64,000 nucleotides of DNA from Adiantum capillus-veneris. Its lineage: Eukaryota > Streptophyta > Polypodiopsida > Polypodiales > Pteridaceae. Positions 1 to 11,792 of this stretch are shown piece after piece (positions within the stretch are counted from its first letter, which is position 1; each line of letters begins with the position of its first letter). The stretch is taken from the NCBI GenBank assembly GCA_014529385.2, contig CM043954.1:3018501-3082500 (forward strand), in the 5' to 3' direction. A program made the translations under genes and the position numbers. The notes below the pieces were generated by a model. The model worked only from the letters and a program-made list of their open reading frames with translations. It did no database searches and had not been told where the DNA came from.

Positions 1-691
1 CTATGGTGCTTCATTCTAAGATGAAATGTTTAACTACATACTGCTTTTTTGTAGCTTGACTCAAAGTTTGGCATGTAGCTTGGACATTTGAAAAACACAT
101 GTACAACATTGCAGGTCAGTAAAGCACTTCATTTCTTATTGCAATCCATTGATGCTTTATCCATTTGCTTGTTTTAGAATGTTGCACATTGCTTCCTTTA
201 CTTTGGTTTACTTGCATGTTTTCCTCCAGAATTATGCACTCGATGTCAATCAACATCTGTACATATTGATTAGACACACAATTTGCATATGGTTGCTAGC
301 CAATGCATGTACTGTATTACTTGATGCGCTTAACTTCCTCCCATAAACATAATAACATATTTAAACTATATATGCCTCTTAAAATCATGTTTCTTTAATC
401 ATTCATTGCTACAACATTATATAGCAAGGCTCACCAAGCAAGACCAGTTTTTTAAAGTTTGCCAATGCACTTTATACTTGTTTACTTCAGTGCTAGTTGC
501 TTGATGTCAATTTGCGTATGCCATGTTATGTTTTATACATATTCAATAGAAACGTCCACCAAGCAAGACTAGTTTCCCTTTATTGGCACTGTCTTTCGGT
601 AAAAAGGAAGGGTAAATACGAGAGAATTTCAGCTGTCTATAAGGGAGCACCCTTCCAATTTTGGACGGTACGTTTTATTTTAGTGCTCTGT
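1..691. other. AT-rich flank, no gene recognised
   Basis: Only short open frames without recognisable domains occur here. A phrase meaning 'caccaagcaagac(c/t)agttt' occurs twice (about 431 and 558), so the stretch may contain an old local duplication. I see no RNA gene and no clear core promoter. Confidence 0.5.
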
Positions 692-734
692 AATCTATAG
701 TCTCTTTTCTTCTCCTCCTCCTCCTCCTCCTCCT

Positions 735-767
<33 letters not shown>

Positions 768-809
768 ATCTATAGTCTCTTTTCTTCTCCTCCTCCTCCT
801 CCTCCTTCT

Positions 810-850
<41 letters not shown>
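692..850. repeat. Two 75-bp pyrimidine-rich tandem units ending in (CT)n
   Basis: The unit 'aatctatagtctcttttctt' followed by (CTC)n and (CT)n starts at 692 and again at 767. The period is 75 bp. The second (CT) run is longer. Open frames through it only encode Ser/Leu or Glu/Arg runs and are not genes. Confidence 0.85.
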
Positions 851-854
<4 letters not shown>

Positions 855-1108
855 GTGGTAGATTGGTTATGCGTTTTCCCTCTTCAATAACAGGTCTTGA
901 GTTCAACTCCTCGTCGGCTAGATCTTTAAGGTCTCCTGGGATAGTTTCCTACGACATTAAAACTCTCTTCTTCTCGGGTGTGTGTGTGGGTGTGGGTGTG
1001 TGCGCTAATAAAAAGAGGAAAATGATATATCCTTTCTATCACCCAAGTGTGGTAGATTGGTTATGCCAATTCCCTCTGGAATAACAAGTCTTGAGTTCAA
1101 CTCCTCTC

Positions 1109-1149
<41 letters not shown>
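851..1149 (+). repeat. Pair of tRNA-like SINE-head motifs with (CT)n tail
   Basis: A block of about 60 bp is present at 851-913 and again, diverged, at 1045-1106. It has a box-A-like 'GTGGTAGATTGGTTATGC' and a box-B-like 'GAGTTCAACTC' about 40 bp apart, as in a tRNA-derived RNA polymerase III promoter. The second copy runs into (CT)n at 1112-1149. A (GT)-rich stretch lies between them at about 978-1002. I infer SINE remnants. The spacing and boxes are seen directly; the family is not identified. Confidence 0.45.
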
Positions 1150-1152
<3 letters not shown>

Positions 1153-1301
1153 AGTGAAAGGCAATGCCACCGTCTGTCTCAGATGCCTTGTTTACTTAGG
1201 TGCAGCAGACATAGCGAGTTGACCCTGGGTCTGTTGAAATGACGACCAAGCTCCGCGGCCTTCAACACCTATTGCTAGATCTGGTGTGAAGAAAGACACA
1301 C

Positions 1302-1331
1302 GGAGAGGGAGAGAGAGAGAGAGAGAGAGAG
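1302..1331. repeat. (GA)n microsatellite just upstream of the PPR start
   Basis: A (GA)n run lies about 50 bp before the proposed initiator ATG at 1379, probably in the 5' untranslated region of the PPR gene. With the (CT)n runs at 738-766, 812-850 and 1112-1149 it makes a simple-repeat-rich leader. Confidence 0.8.
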
Positions 1332-1378
1332 TGAGTGAGTTGCCATGGCACTGTGCGGCTGCGCTCACAACCCCAGGA

Positions 1379-4300
1379 ATGCGTCGTCTGCTTTTACCCA
1401 GGCAATGGCAACGTTCTTGTGTTGGTTTTGGATTCCCAACGGAGCACGCTGGAGTCCCTCGTCCTGTGCAGAACATAGCGAGAGTCGCTTGCCAAATGCT
1501 GTTATGGACGCATCAAGGACGTTATCATATTGGGTTCTGTCGGAAATTGATGCCAATGCTTGCCTGCTGTCTGCCTTGTACCATTACAAGCAGGTGTCCT
1601 CATGCATGCTCTCCTCTTGTGTGTCCTCAGCCGTACCAAGTTCAGCTTTTTAGTGCAGCGGGGGGTTCGGGGGAGCATGTATCAACATTACAAGAAGGAC
1701 TTCATGGCTTTCACAAGGCAGATGGTGATGATTCTTGGTACGTGTTTCTCAAATAACTTTCCAGGTGGTTTCTGTTTCGTTCTATTTGTATGTCTGGGAA
1801 GTATGTGTTCTCTATATTGATGCTGGTGGTATCTCTTAACATCCCTTCATGCTTGCTCACTGTGGGCTGTGTGCACTATTTATTTTCAACGTCCTGTTTT
1901 TTCATCTGAGGCTTTGGTTTCCACTTAATTTTTTAGTAGATCCTTTTGATAAGTTCAGATTTCTCTTGCCTCATAAAGGTATTTACACCATCCTGGATCC
2001 ATAGAAGATCTTGAAAGATGTTTGAGGCGGTGTGCAGTCAAGAGAGATTTGACCACAGGAAGGTGCCTCCACTCATTAATGCTCACAAATGATTGTGAGG
2101 TCTCAGGTTTCCTCGGAGGCTATCTCATTCACATGTTTGCTTGCTGTGGAAGCTTGTTGGAAGCAAATTTCGTTTTTGCTCAAATGGGGAGTGTTTGTAT
2201 AGAAGTATGGCAAGCAATCATTGAGGCACACACTCTTCTTTGCCATACAAATAGCGCCCTTACATTGTATTTTCAAATGCAAATAGAAGGCCTCTTGCCC
2301 TCTAGACACATAGTTCTCAGTATTTTAGGATCCTGCACCAAAGAGAAGGGGCTTATTTTTGGCAGGATTATCTATGATGATGTAACCAGAGCTGGACGAA
2401 GCTTAGATGTAGCAATTGGAAGCCGCCTGGTTGACATGTATGCAAAGCGTGGCAGCATAGCAGAGGCCCAAAAAGTATTTGACAATCTACCCTGTAGAAA
2501 TGTGGTTACATGGAATTCTCTGATTGCTGGGTATGCTATGGCTGGCGAGATGGACACAGTGTTGCTTCTCTTAGAAAAAATGAAGAAAGAAAAAATTTGC
2601 CCTGTAGGGGTTACTTTTCTTTGTGTGTTAAAGGCTTGCAATGTGTTGCACTCATTAGAATCAGGTAATTTGATTTGCATGGAAATTTTAAAGTTTGGAT
2701 GGGATTTGGATGCAGTAGTTGTCAACACTCTCGTTGACCTGTATGCTAAATGTGGGCGTTTGCAGGAGGCTCACAAGGTGTTTAGCAGGTTACAAAGTCG
2801 AGATGTAGTATCATGGAATGCACTTATCTCGGGATACGTCAAAATCGGGGATGGTGCTTCGGCGCTTGAGCTTTTCTGGAGAATGCAAAAAGAGGGTGTC
2901 AATCCTGACGCATACACATTTTCCTCTGCATTCCAAGCTTGTGGAAGTGTTGAGAACGGAGCAGAAGGTGATGCACTACACAATTACTTTCTTGTAAGTG
3001 GGCTTGACATGGATACACATGTCGGGAGCACTCTACTTTACATGTATGCAACACATAACAAGCTCAGGGAGGCCCGCCAGGTGTTTGATGGGTTTCAGAA
3101 TGCAAATAGTGTCATGTGGGGCATGATGATTGCTGGATACTGCCAGCATGGGCACCACATCTGTGGGCTTGCACTGTTCAAGAAGATGCAGGGCGAGTCT
3201 ATCAAACCAGATGCCGCTACTTTTCCTTTCATATTGAACTCCTGTGGTAATTTGGCTGAAATAGGCCTGGGCATGGTTGTCCATAGTGAAATACTCTTAA
3301 GACGGTTGGAAGCAGAACTGGAGATGTGCAATCCTCTTCTTGATATGTATTGCAAGTGTGGGTGTCTTAGAGAGGCATACAAGGTGTTTGACTACCTGTC
3401 GATTCGAGATGTGGTGACTTGGAACTCATTAATTACAGGTTATGCCCAACAGGAAGACGGTATCACTGCTTTTGGGCTGTTCAAGAGGATGCAGCAAGAG
3501 AACATCAAAGCAGACAAGGTCACTATATTAGGAGCATTAAAATGCTGTGCCAGTGTAGGAGCGGTCCTCCAGGCCATGCAGCTTCATCATAATGTGTGCC
3601 ATGATGGTCTTGAAGCAGACATGTTGCTCGGAAGCAGCCTGGTGGATGTATATGCAAAGCTAGTATGTTTAAAAGAGGCTGGTGTGGTTTTCAGCGGACT
3701 GCAGTCCCTTGATGTGGTGTCGTGTAGTGCTATGATATCGGGGTACGTTCAGCAGGGTCTTTGGTTTCAGTCTATAAACTTGTACGATCTCATGGTGCAA
3801 AAAAACATAAAGCCAGACAATATTTCTTTTGCATGTGTTTTGAAAGCTTGTTGCCAAATAGGGGTAATAAATGACTGCAAACTTCTACATGACCAGATCA
3901 TTCGAGTTGACCTCAACTCTGATGTGCTGGTAGGAAATGCTTTAGTCGACATGTACGCAAAGTGTGGCAGGCTGCCCGAAGCTCGCTATGTTTTCAATAC
4001 CCTTCCGGCAAGAACTTTAGCATCATGGAATACCATCATGACCGGATATGCTGACAATGATGATGGTTTCCAAGTTTTTGAGCTTTTTGAACTCCTGCAG
4101 CGGAAGGGATTGGTTGCAAACAGAGTTTCGTATTTGTCTGTTTTGAAAGCTAGTAGCAGTTTAGGATCAATAGTTCATGGGTTTTTTATACATGATCAGA
4201 TTGTCAGAAACAGTTTAGAAGCTGATTTAGTTGTTAGCAATATGATGGTAGACACATATGCAAGATGTGGGGGCCTCAAAGAGGCACGTGCAGTTTTTGG

Positions 4301-5027
4301 CAGCTTGCCGAATCGGAATGTTGTTTCATGGAGTGCCCTTATTGCTGGGTATGCCCAGCATAGGGGCCTTGAGTCGGCACAACACTATCTCCATGGTATG
4401 CTGCAAAGCGGTGTGAACCCTGTCAGCAAGACGTTCACAAGCATTCTTGGGGCATGTAGTAATGGGGGCCAGGTGGAAGATGGCCACTATTACTTCAGAT
4501 TGATGAGAGAAGAGTATGGAATTGCTCCAAGCATTGAGCATTGCAACTGTATGATCGACATTCTTGGGCGTGCAGGATGCTTGGAGGATGGGCAGAAGTT
4601 CCTACACTCTATGCCTATCCTGCCTAACATAGCTACATGGATGTCCTTGCTAACATCATGCAGAACTTTTGGCGACATTGAGTTCGGGAGGCTTTGTTTC
4701 AAACAAGCTAATAAGCTCAATCCATACAACTCTTCGGCATACATGATCATGTCCAAGATATATGCAGATGCAAATATGTGGACTGAAGTGCGCAAGCTAG
4801 AAGAGGCACGCAAGCAAGGGTTTGCGTGGAAGAAGCCAGGCAAAGCATTCATCGAAGTTAGTGGCAAAGTATATCAATTCACTGCTGGAGAAAAAAATCT
4901 TCAATGGGCCAGTGGCATTTGTGCGAAGCCTCAGTTTTTGGTTAGAATGTTGAAGGAGAAAGGGTATGTACCTGCGTCAGACTCTGTGCTAGAGACAGAA
5001 GTAGAGGTAGTGGCTTGTTGTAGCTAG
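1379..5027 (+). CDS. PLS-class pentatricopeptide repeat protein, E-type, no DYW domain (one intron)
   Basis: PPR proteins bind organellar RNA; PLS-class members usually specify C-to-U editing sites. The main exon (1979-5027) encodes more than a dozen tandem P, L and S motifs, with recurrent patterns such as 'VVTWNSLIAGYA', 'LVDMYAKCG' and 'EARYVF'. It ends in E/E+-like motifs ('WKKPGKAFIEVSGKVYQF', 'LKEKGYVP') and stops where a DYW deaminase domain would begin. The open frame reaches 2022 and beyond without an ATG. An upstream exon 1379-1737 starts with ATG, has an Arg-rich N-terminus ('MRRLLLPRQWQRSC') like a mitochondrial or plastid presequence, and ends at a GTACGTG donor. Splicing to the AG at 1977-1978 keeps phase (TG/G = Trp) and gives about 1135 residues. 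No stop interrupts either exon. The PPR assignment is certain; exon 1 is inference. With no DYW domain, any editing role would need a partner deaminase. Confidence 0.9.
1738..1978 (+). other. Predicted PPR intron 1 (241 bp)
   Basis: The donor GTACGTG at 1738 follows 'gatgattcttg'. The acceptor is a pyrimidine-rich stretch ending in 'cctcataaag' at 1978. The exon 1 phase (two bases left over) matches the exon 2 frame, which opens at 1979 after an in-frame TAA at 1974-1976. The stretch itself is T-rich, as plant introns are. Confidence 0.55.
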
Positions 5028-8000
5028 CTCCTGGAAGAATCTTTGGGGTTTGAAGATTTGGGGGGCATGTATAATACTCAAAGGGAAAAAGTTTGCGAAG
5101 AAGAAAATGTCAATTCAAAGGATTATATTTTTGCGTTATATTGTAACTAAAACACTATACTACTAGAGAACATGATTGAGCAAGTCTGGTATTATGCATT
5201 TCTATTGCTTTGAGGAAGTACTTTTAGCTTTGGAGCTCGAGAAATCAGAGTTTATGTAGAGACCCCTTTGGAGTCCACGTCAAAATATGTAAGTGTAGCA
5301 CGTGAGTTCACTTGGAGGGGTTTTTTAAATTTAAGAAAGAACAAGTTGTAGGGTTAGGAGGGACAAGGGGTCATTTGATTCATGGCGAAGTGTGTGTGTA
5401 GAGGGATTTTAGAAATACCTCTTGAACGCGTGCGCTAAAGGTATTTTTGGAAAGTGGACTCCCTCCTATAGAAACTGAACAATTTAATGTAGTCAATACT
5501 AGAAATGAGGCATGGGATGTTGAAGCGTAGGGAGGAATGGACCACACTAAGAATACCAAAAAGTTAATCATGATCATCACACTAAGGGTCTCAATACCGT
5601 TGCATACATTGTGATGACACTTTCTAAAGCTTGCACTTTCAGGTATCTATATAGATGAGAGGGTGATTGAAAGGCTTTAGCTTCATGTTGATTTGTGGTA
5701 ATTTTGAAGGTACTTAGTCAAATGTAGGTAGGCTCAGTACATCTTTGCACTTATCTAGCCTAGGATATTCTATTAGTATAGTTTCAATACCCCACCTATC
5801 AGTTTTTCCCACCATCATATATGTTGCATAGTTTGTAAAGTCTCTATATAAGGAGAAGCCAATAGTGCATATATATTTGGTGGATTTCAGCTTTCATGAT
5901 GATGAGATCCTTATTTGTGATCGTGGATGGTATGGAGCTAATTTAGGAGTCCAACCTTGAGGTCCAAGGCGTAGTGGGCAACCTCACTTGGTCAAGGGCC
6001 AACGGTCCTCCAGGTAGGGATTTGGGGGAAACGTCTCCGAGTCCGATATTGGAGAAATATTCTTTTGAATATTCTCTGCGATACTAAGCCATATTTACAA
6101 GCCATTAGCACTATGGCATGTGGTCATAGTGGTTGGTGGCTGCGCACGGTGGGTTGGCATAGTCAATATAGCAGATGCCACACATTTTTATCTACCATCC
6201 ATCGTAGCACTATATAAGGAAGTCATCTCCATGAATCATGGCATCATATATTGAAGGATAATCGATTATCCCTTGTGATTTTTCCTACTAGCTCTAATTG
6301 TCTATATCGCTATTTAAGCTATACCTTGAGAACGCATGGGTGGATGAAGCCATCACTTTGTAATAGCGTTGATCTAATCTACTTTAACGTATCTATCTCT
6401 ACTCTCCTTACTATAAGATCCTATTTTGTTCTTCAAGTTTTACATCCTCACCCTTTAGGTGGACATTAATCTAAACATCAATGGGTGGAGGTCAATATGG
6501 AATGTTAAGGAATATGTTTTCAGCTCGTCTCTTTTTACTCATGCTACTTTGTTATCTACTCAACTTTCCCGTCCTCCAATCCTTGCCTCTCCCTCGTGGA
6601 TATGGCTTGGAACCATATCTCCAAAACTGCACATGTTGAGCTTGAAGCAAAGTTGGGTCAACTCAACTCTCAATAGCATGCTGGAGAAAAATTACAAAAA
6701 AACTTGCATTAAGCGTCAATTTGGAAAGTGAGGTGTTGCCAATGAAACCCGTCTCTAGCAACAAGCTTTATAGCTATGTAGAGTTGTTGCTAGACCATTG
6801 CCCCATCAAGCATGATCAATGTGAGTCTCCTCACAAAGCTTCCTGGTTTGCAACATATGCGTTTTGAAATCAAGGGTTGCCTCTCAAGATTAAATGCAAG
6901 GATCGAGGTGTTTGCGAAATCAATGTAAGATGAATATTCAACCATATCCTCAACAAGAAATGCATAAAAGGTGACATATGAAACCATCTTCGATCACATA
7001 AGTAGACACTTTCAATAGGGCTTGAGAAGACTATCTTCTAGCAATCTCAAATTTAGCTCTAACAAAAGTATAATGCATCGTATATCATCATCATCGCCAT
7101 AACTATCAAAGATGGCATCCTTCTTCTGGGATCCTTTTTTACTCCTCATCACCTTTCTCTTCTTCACCCTCACTATTGACCGCGGCCTACTTGTCTCTGA
7201 CATAATTTTGGGTATACCGGCCTTCCATTTGCTGGATCTATTATGATTTAGTGTTAGATTTACAAAAAGACTTGGGTCTATTTTGGATCCATCTTCGAGA
7301 AACACCATTGAGTGTGCATTGATGTCTTGGGACACGGATGTATTTGTAATGTCTATAGATAGGTGAGTACTCTTTCTTACTCGCTCAGTTTGAGTATCAA
7401 CCTTAGTTATATCATTATGCAATTAAAAGTGGCCAAAGTAGTGTGGAGTGCACTGTGTGTACTTGTCACCTTGGTCACATTGACTTGATAATAAGAGAAT
7501 GAATGGATTTATGCTTCACAATTGCTCAAATGATGCCAAAATGTGGATGTTTTTGTATGTAGTCATTGTGATTAATGTCTAATTGATTGAATGTAGCACT
7601 ATTAATGAGAGGGTGATGAATCAATTATTGATGACGCACATAATTAGAGCCCCACTATTGAAGCATAGTGATATTGTGCAAAATTTTGTGGAGACATTTA
7701 CTAGTTTTGATGCTTGATTGGCCTATTCAAGGATTTGTGTGTGTGTTTCCACCCTCTTTGGTGCCTAGGTTGCCTCAAATTTAAGTCCTCTTATGCTGCC
7801 AATCAAATCGTCTTTGTGCCACATGCTATCTATGATTGCACCTGTGAATTATCAAGTCTTGCTCTGAGTCAGTGGGGGTCATTGTCTAAACTTCATTAAA
7901 AAAAATTTGTACCTCCTAGTTTGTGCCATTTCAAGTAAATAAATAGAAAGTAAACAACATCAAAACCATACGCAAAACATGGAACAAAGTATCCATTTAG

Positions 8001-8114
8001 TTACATCACAACTCAATAGAAAGTGATGCACTTATTCATTGGTGCTTCAAGAAGTAATAATCACTCTTAAAGTTCATGCAAAAAATTGTTTAAAGTTTGA
8101 TTACAAAACCACAC
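5008..8114. repeat. Tandem segmental duplication, copy A
   Basis: The sequence from 'tagtggcttgttgtagctag' (5008) onward is repeated from 8115 with many substitutions and indels, at roughly 85% identity by eye over long blocks. Copy A starts inside the PPR coding region, so the last six sense codons and the stop belong to the duplicated DNA. Copy A carries about 300 bp not seen in copy B (about 5735-6110), which includes a TATA-like 'ctctatataagg' and could be a separate insertion. Both copies share a TATA-like 'actatataagga' (6211 and 8991) and a block reading 'VDMAWNHISK' in copy B (about 9363). Confidence 0.8.
7012..7422 (-). pseudogene. Unknown coding-like block in copy A
   Basis: I do not recognise this protein. 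Its frame encodes a basic patch ('KKRKVMRSKKGSQKK') followed by an acidic tail ('GDDDDI'). The same block occurs in copy B (9888-10205, minus strand), and residues such as 'KWKAGIPKIMSETSRPRSIV' are identical between copies although the flanking DNA has drifted. That suggests an exon of a former host gene on the minus strand. No start codon, splice sites or further exons could be fixed, so I call it a remnant. Confidence 0.3.
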
Positions 8115-9887
8115 TAGTGGCTTGTTGTAGCTAGTTCCTGGAAGAATCTTTGGGGTGTGAAGATTTGGGGCATGCCAATAATACTATTTCAAAGGGTAAA
8201 AGTTTGAGAAGAAGAAAATTTCAATTCAAAGGAAGAGATTTTTGCGTTATATTGTAATTCTAGAACTATGCTACTAGATAACATAACTGAGCAAGTCGGA
8301 TATTATGCATTTCGATTGCTTTGAGGAAGTACTTTTAGCTTTAGAGCTTGAGGGACTAGAGTTTTTGTAGAGACCCCTTGGGAGTCCACCTCAAAATATG
8401 TAAGTGTAGCACATGATTTCTCACCTAAAGGGGTTTTTAAAATTTCACAAAGAAAAAGTTGTAGGTTTATGAGGGACAAGGGGTCATGCAATTCATAGTG
8501 AAGTGTGTGTGTGGAGGGAAACACCTCTTAACCACATCCGCTATATGTATTTATGGGAAGTGGACTCCCTCGTGTGAAGACCTAACAATTTAATGTAGTT
8601 AATACTAGAAATGAGGCATGGGAGGATGAAGCACAGGGAGGATTAGACCACACTAAGAATACCAAAGAGTTAATCATGATTAGCACATTAAGGGTCTCAA
8701 TACCATTGCATACAATGTGATGACACTTTCTAAAGCCTTCACTTTTAGGTATCTATATAGATGAAAGGGGCTTGGACTTCATGTTGATTTGTGGTGATTT
8801 TGAAGGTGGAAAAGGCTTTTGACAAGCATCCCACTTAATCAAAGGTAGGTGGACTCGATAGATCTCTTGAGTAAGCATTCTTACATGATCGATGGTCATA
8901 GCGGTCGATGGTTGGTGGCTGCATACGATTGGTTGGCATAGTCAATATTGCACATGACATACATACTTTTATCTATCGCCCATCGTAGCACTATATAAGG
9001 AAATCATCTTCATGAATCATGGCATAATAATCAGTCCCTTGCCTACTAGCTCTAGTTGTATATATTGCCATTCAAGCTCTACCTTGAGAGCGCATGGGTG
9101 GATGATGCCATCACTTTGTAATAGCATTGATCTAAATTTTGCTTTTTCACTAATTTACTTTGCATCGTATCTCTCTACTCTCCCTGCTACTATTCATTTA
9201 TAACATCCTCACCCTTTAGGTGGACATTAATCTAAACATCTATAGGTGGAGGTCAATATGGAATGTTGTTAAGGAATATTTTCTAAGCTCGGTCTCTTTC
9301 TACTCATGTTACTTTGTTATCTACTCAACTTTCCCTTCCTACAACCATTGCCCCTCCCTTGTGGATATGGCTTGGAACCATATCTCCAAAATTGCACATG
9401 TTGAGCTTGAAGCAAAGTTGGGTTGGCTCAAGTCTTAATAACATGATAGAAAAATGTTTACAGAACAAACTTGCACTAAGCATCAGAAGTGAGGTGCTTC
9501 CATAAACCCCATAGCTACCACAACAAGCCCTTTTACCAGCTATGTAGAGTTGTTGTCAAACCACTGTCCTATCTAGCCTGATCAATGAGAGTCAGCTCAC
9601 AAAGCTGCCAGCCCTCCCGGTTTGCAAAGTATGCGTTCAAAATCAAGGGTTGTCTTTCAAGATCCTCAAAGGATTGAGGTCTACGAAATCAATGTATAGT
9701 CAACCATATCCTCAACAAGCAATGCATAAAAGGTGACATATGAAACCATCTTTCATCACATAAGTAGAGACTTTCCACAGGACTTGAGAAGACTATCTTC
9801 CAACAATCTCAAATTTAGCTCTAATGGAAGTATATTGCATCAAATATCATCATCATCGCCATCACTATCAAAGATGTCATCCTTCTA

Positions 9888-10205
9888 CTAGGATCCTTTT
9901 TGACTCCTCACCACCTTTCTCTTCATCACCCTCACTATTGACCGCGGTCTACTTGTCTCTGACATAATTTTGGGTATCCCGGCCTTCCATTTGTTGGATC
10001 TGTTATGATTTAGTGTTAGATTTACAAAAAGACTTGTGTCTATTTTGGATCCATCTTCGAGAAACACAGTTGTGTGTGCATTGACGTCTTGGGGCATGCA
10101 TGTATTTGTAATGCCCATAGACAACTGAGTACTCTTTCTTACTCGCTCATTTTGATTGTCAACCTTAGTTAGTATCATTATGCAACCAAAAGTGACCAAA
10201 GTCAC
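9888..10205 (-). pseudogene. Unknown coding-like block in copy B
   Basis: This is the counterpart of the 7012-7422 block and shares the invariant 'SETSRPRSIVRV' stretch. Here the frame is closed by in-frame stops just after the basic patch, while the acidic 'DDDDI' tail is still readable downstream. Function unknown; probably a decayed exon duplicate. Confidence 0.3.
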
Positions 10206-10673
10206 TTTGACTTGATGATAAGAGCATGAGTGGATTTATGGTTCACAATTGCTCGAATGATGCCAAAATGTGGATGTTTTTGTATGTCGCCATTGTGATT
10301 AATGTCTGATTAATTGTCCCTCGCAATGCTACACGATCGAAGCTCTTTGTCCCTCTGCCTTTGCTTGATGCATCCATAGTAGAAAAAAATCTCCCTCTCT
10401 CCCCAATCATCCCGACTCCCGACGTATATCATCTCCCACTCCTCCACGTGACATGAATATTTTTTTTGTCTCATTCTCTCTCCACCATGTGCCAGCTTCA
10501 GCTTTTTCCTTCAAAGGAAAAAAAGCATCTACTCATATTCTACTCAGATTGGCACGGCCTACTGATCGAATGTGGCTTTTTTGTTTTTTTACAAAACTCA
10601 CAATTGTGAGTGAATGTGGCATTTTTAATGAGAGGATTACTCTTGTGTGTGATGAATCAAGTAGGGTCTCCCA

Positions 10674-10904
10674 ATTTAAGAAAGATAAATATCCTTTCAA
10701 AACATCACAAATGAATAAGTGAAGGGTGAGTTTAAGAAAGGAAAAGTCCCATGACACTCAACAGAAAAAAGACTTTTCAGATCCATATATTTAAGAAAGA
10801 TAAATATCCTTTCGAAACATCACAAATGAATAAGCGAAGGGTGAGTTTAAGAAAGGAAAAGCCCACGACACTCAAAAGTCAAAAGACTTTTTAGATCCAT
10901 ATAT
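10674..10904. repeat. 115-bp tandem repeat, two units
   Basis: Units at 10674-10788 and 10789-10904 both begin 'atttaagaaagataaatatc' and end 'agatccatat'. They differ by a few substitutions. They lie in the part of copy B that has no counterpart in copy A. Confidence 0.85.
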
Positions 10905-11518
10905 AAAGCGGTGATTCGGGTCTATATTCATTTATTTGTACTTTTTTTCTTGTTTTATTTTCCTCTAGCATTTTCAACTCTTTAGAGTTTCTTTGATAGC
11001 GATTTTATTTTTGAGCCATTAGGAATACCTTATATTTATGACGCACAAGATTAGAGCCCCACTAGTTTTGATGCTTGATTGGTTGTGTGTGTGTGTGTGT
11101 GTATGTTTCCATCCTCTTGAATGCCTAGGGTGCCTCCAATTTAAGTCCTCTTATGCTTCCAATCAAAGCGTTCCACCCCACCTCTAGAAATCTTCTTCGT
11201 GCCAGACACTATCTATGATTGCACCTGCAAATTGCCAAGACTTGTTGTGAGTCATTGGTCGTTGTCTAAACTTAATAATTTTTTTGTACCTCCTAGTTTA
11301 TCATTTTAAGTAAATAAACGATGAAATTCCTATGGGAAATAGAAAATAATTAGTATCAAAACCATAGCCAAAACATGGAACAAAGTATCCATATAGTTAC
11401 ATCACAACTCAATGGAAAGTGATGCTTGTGCTTGTGTTATTTGTGGGTGCTTCAAGAAGTAATAATCACTCTTAAAGTTTGTGCAAAAAATTGTTTAAAG
11501 TCTAAGCACAAAACCACA

Positions 11519-11792
11519 GTACGAAGACCAAAGCACAATGTGTAGCTAATTAGACAAAACTTGATCAAAAAATGATGTACATAACACTCCATCACAAAAC
11601 AACATATAATGAATGGAATTAGACCAAAATCATATCTAGAAGATGAAATAGAGTGTAGGTGATTAGATCAATAATTGATCAAAGAATGAATGTACGTAAC
11701 ACTTTTGTATAACGATGAATGGGTTCAAAGCTCAATATAAAAGTAGAAGTTTATCGCACTTTACATGCTACAAGAAATAAATCAACACATCT
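11519..11792. other. Non-coding spacer
   Basis: AT-rich DNA with no open frame of note, between the end of copy B and the direct-repeat pair. I see nothing functional in it. Confidence 0.5.

Larger units (their letters stand above)
8115..11518. repeat. Tandem segmental duplication, copy B
   Basis: This is the second copy of the 5008-8114 segment. It begins with the same 'tagtggcttgttgtagctag' that forms the PPR stop region, but without PPR coding sequence upstream. It ends near 11518 ('aaaaccaca'), matching the end of copy A at 8113. It carries an extra 700 bp (about 10315-11030) absent from copy A, which contains a 115-bp tandem repeat. Confidence 0.8.

Noticed and set aside
637-906. Minus-strand frame rich in Glu/Arg/Lys
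   Set aside because: It is the translation of (CT)n and (CTC)n repeats, not a protein gene.
2022-2024. TTG as start codon of the PPR protein
   Set aside because: The frame stays open upstream to 1977 and a phase-matched upstream exon with ATG exists; TTG starts are not expected in a plant nuclear gene.
2103-4867. Minus-strand open frames inside the PPR gene
   Set aside because: Shadows of the plus-strand coding sequence without recognisable domains.
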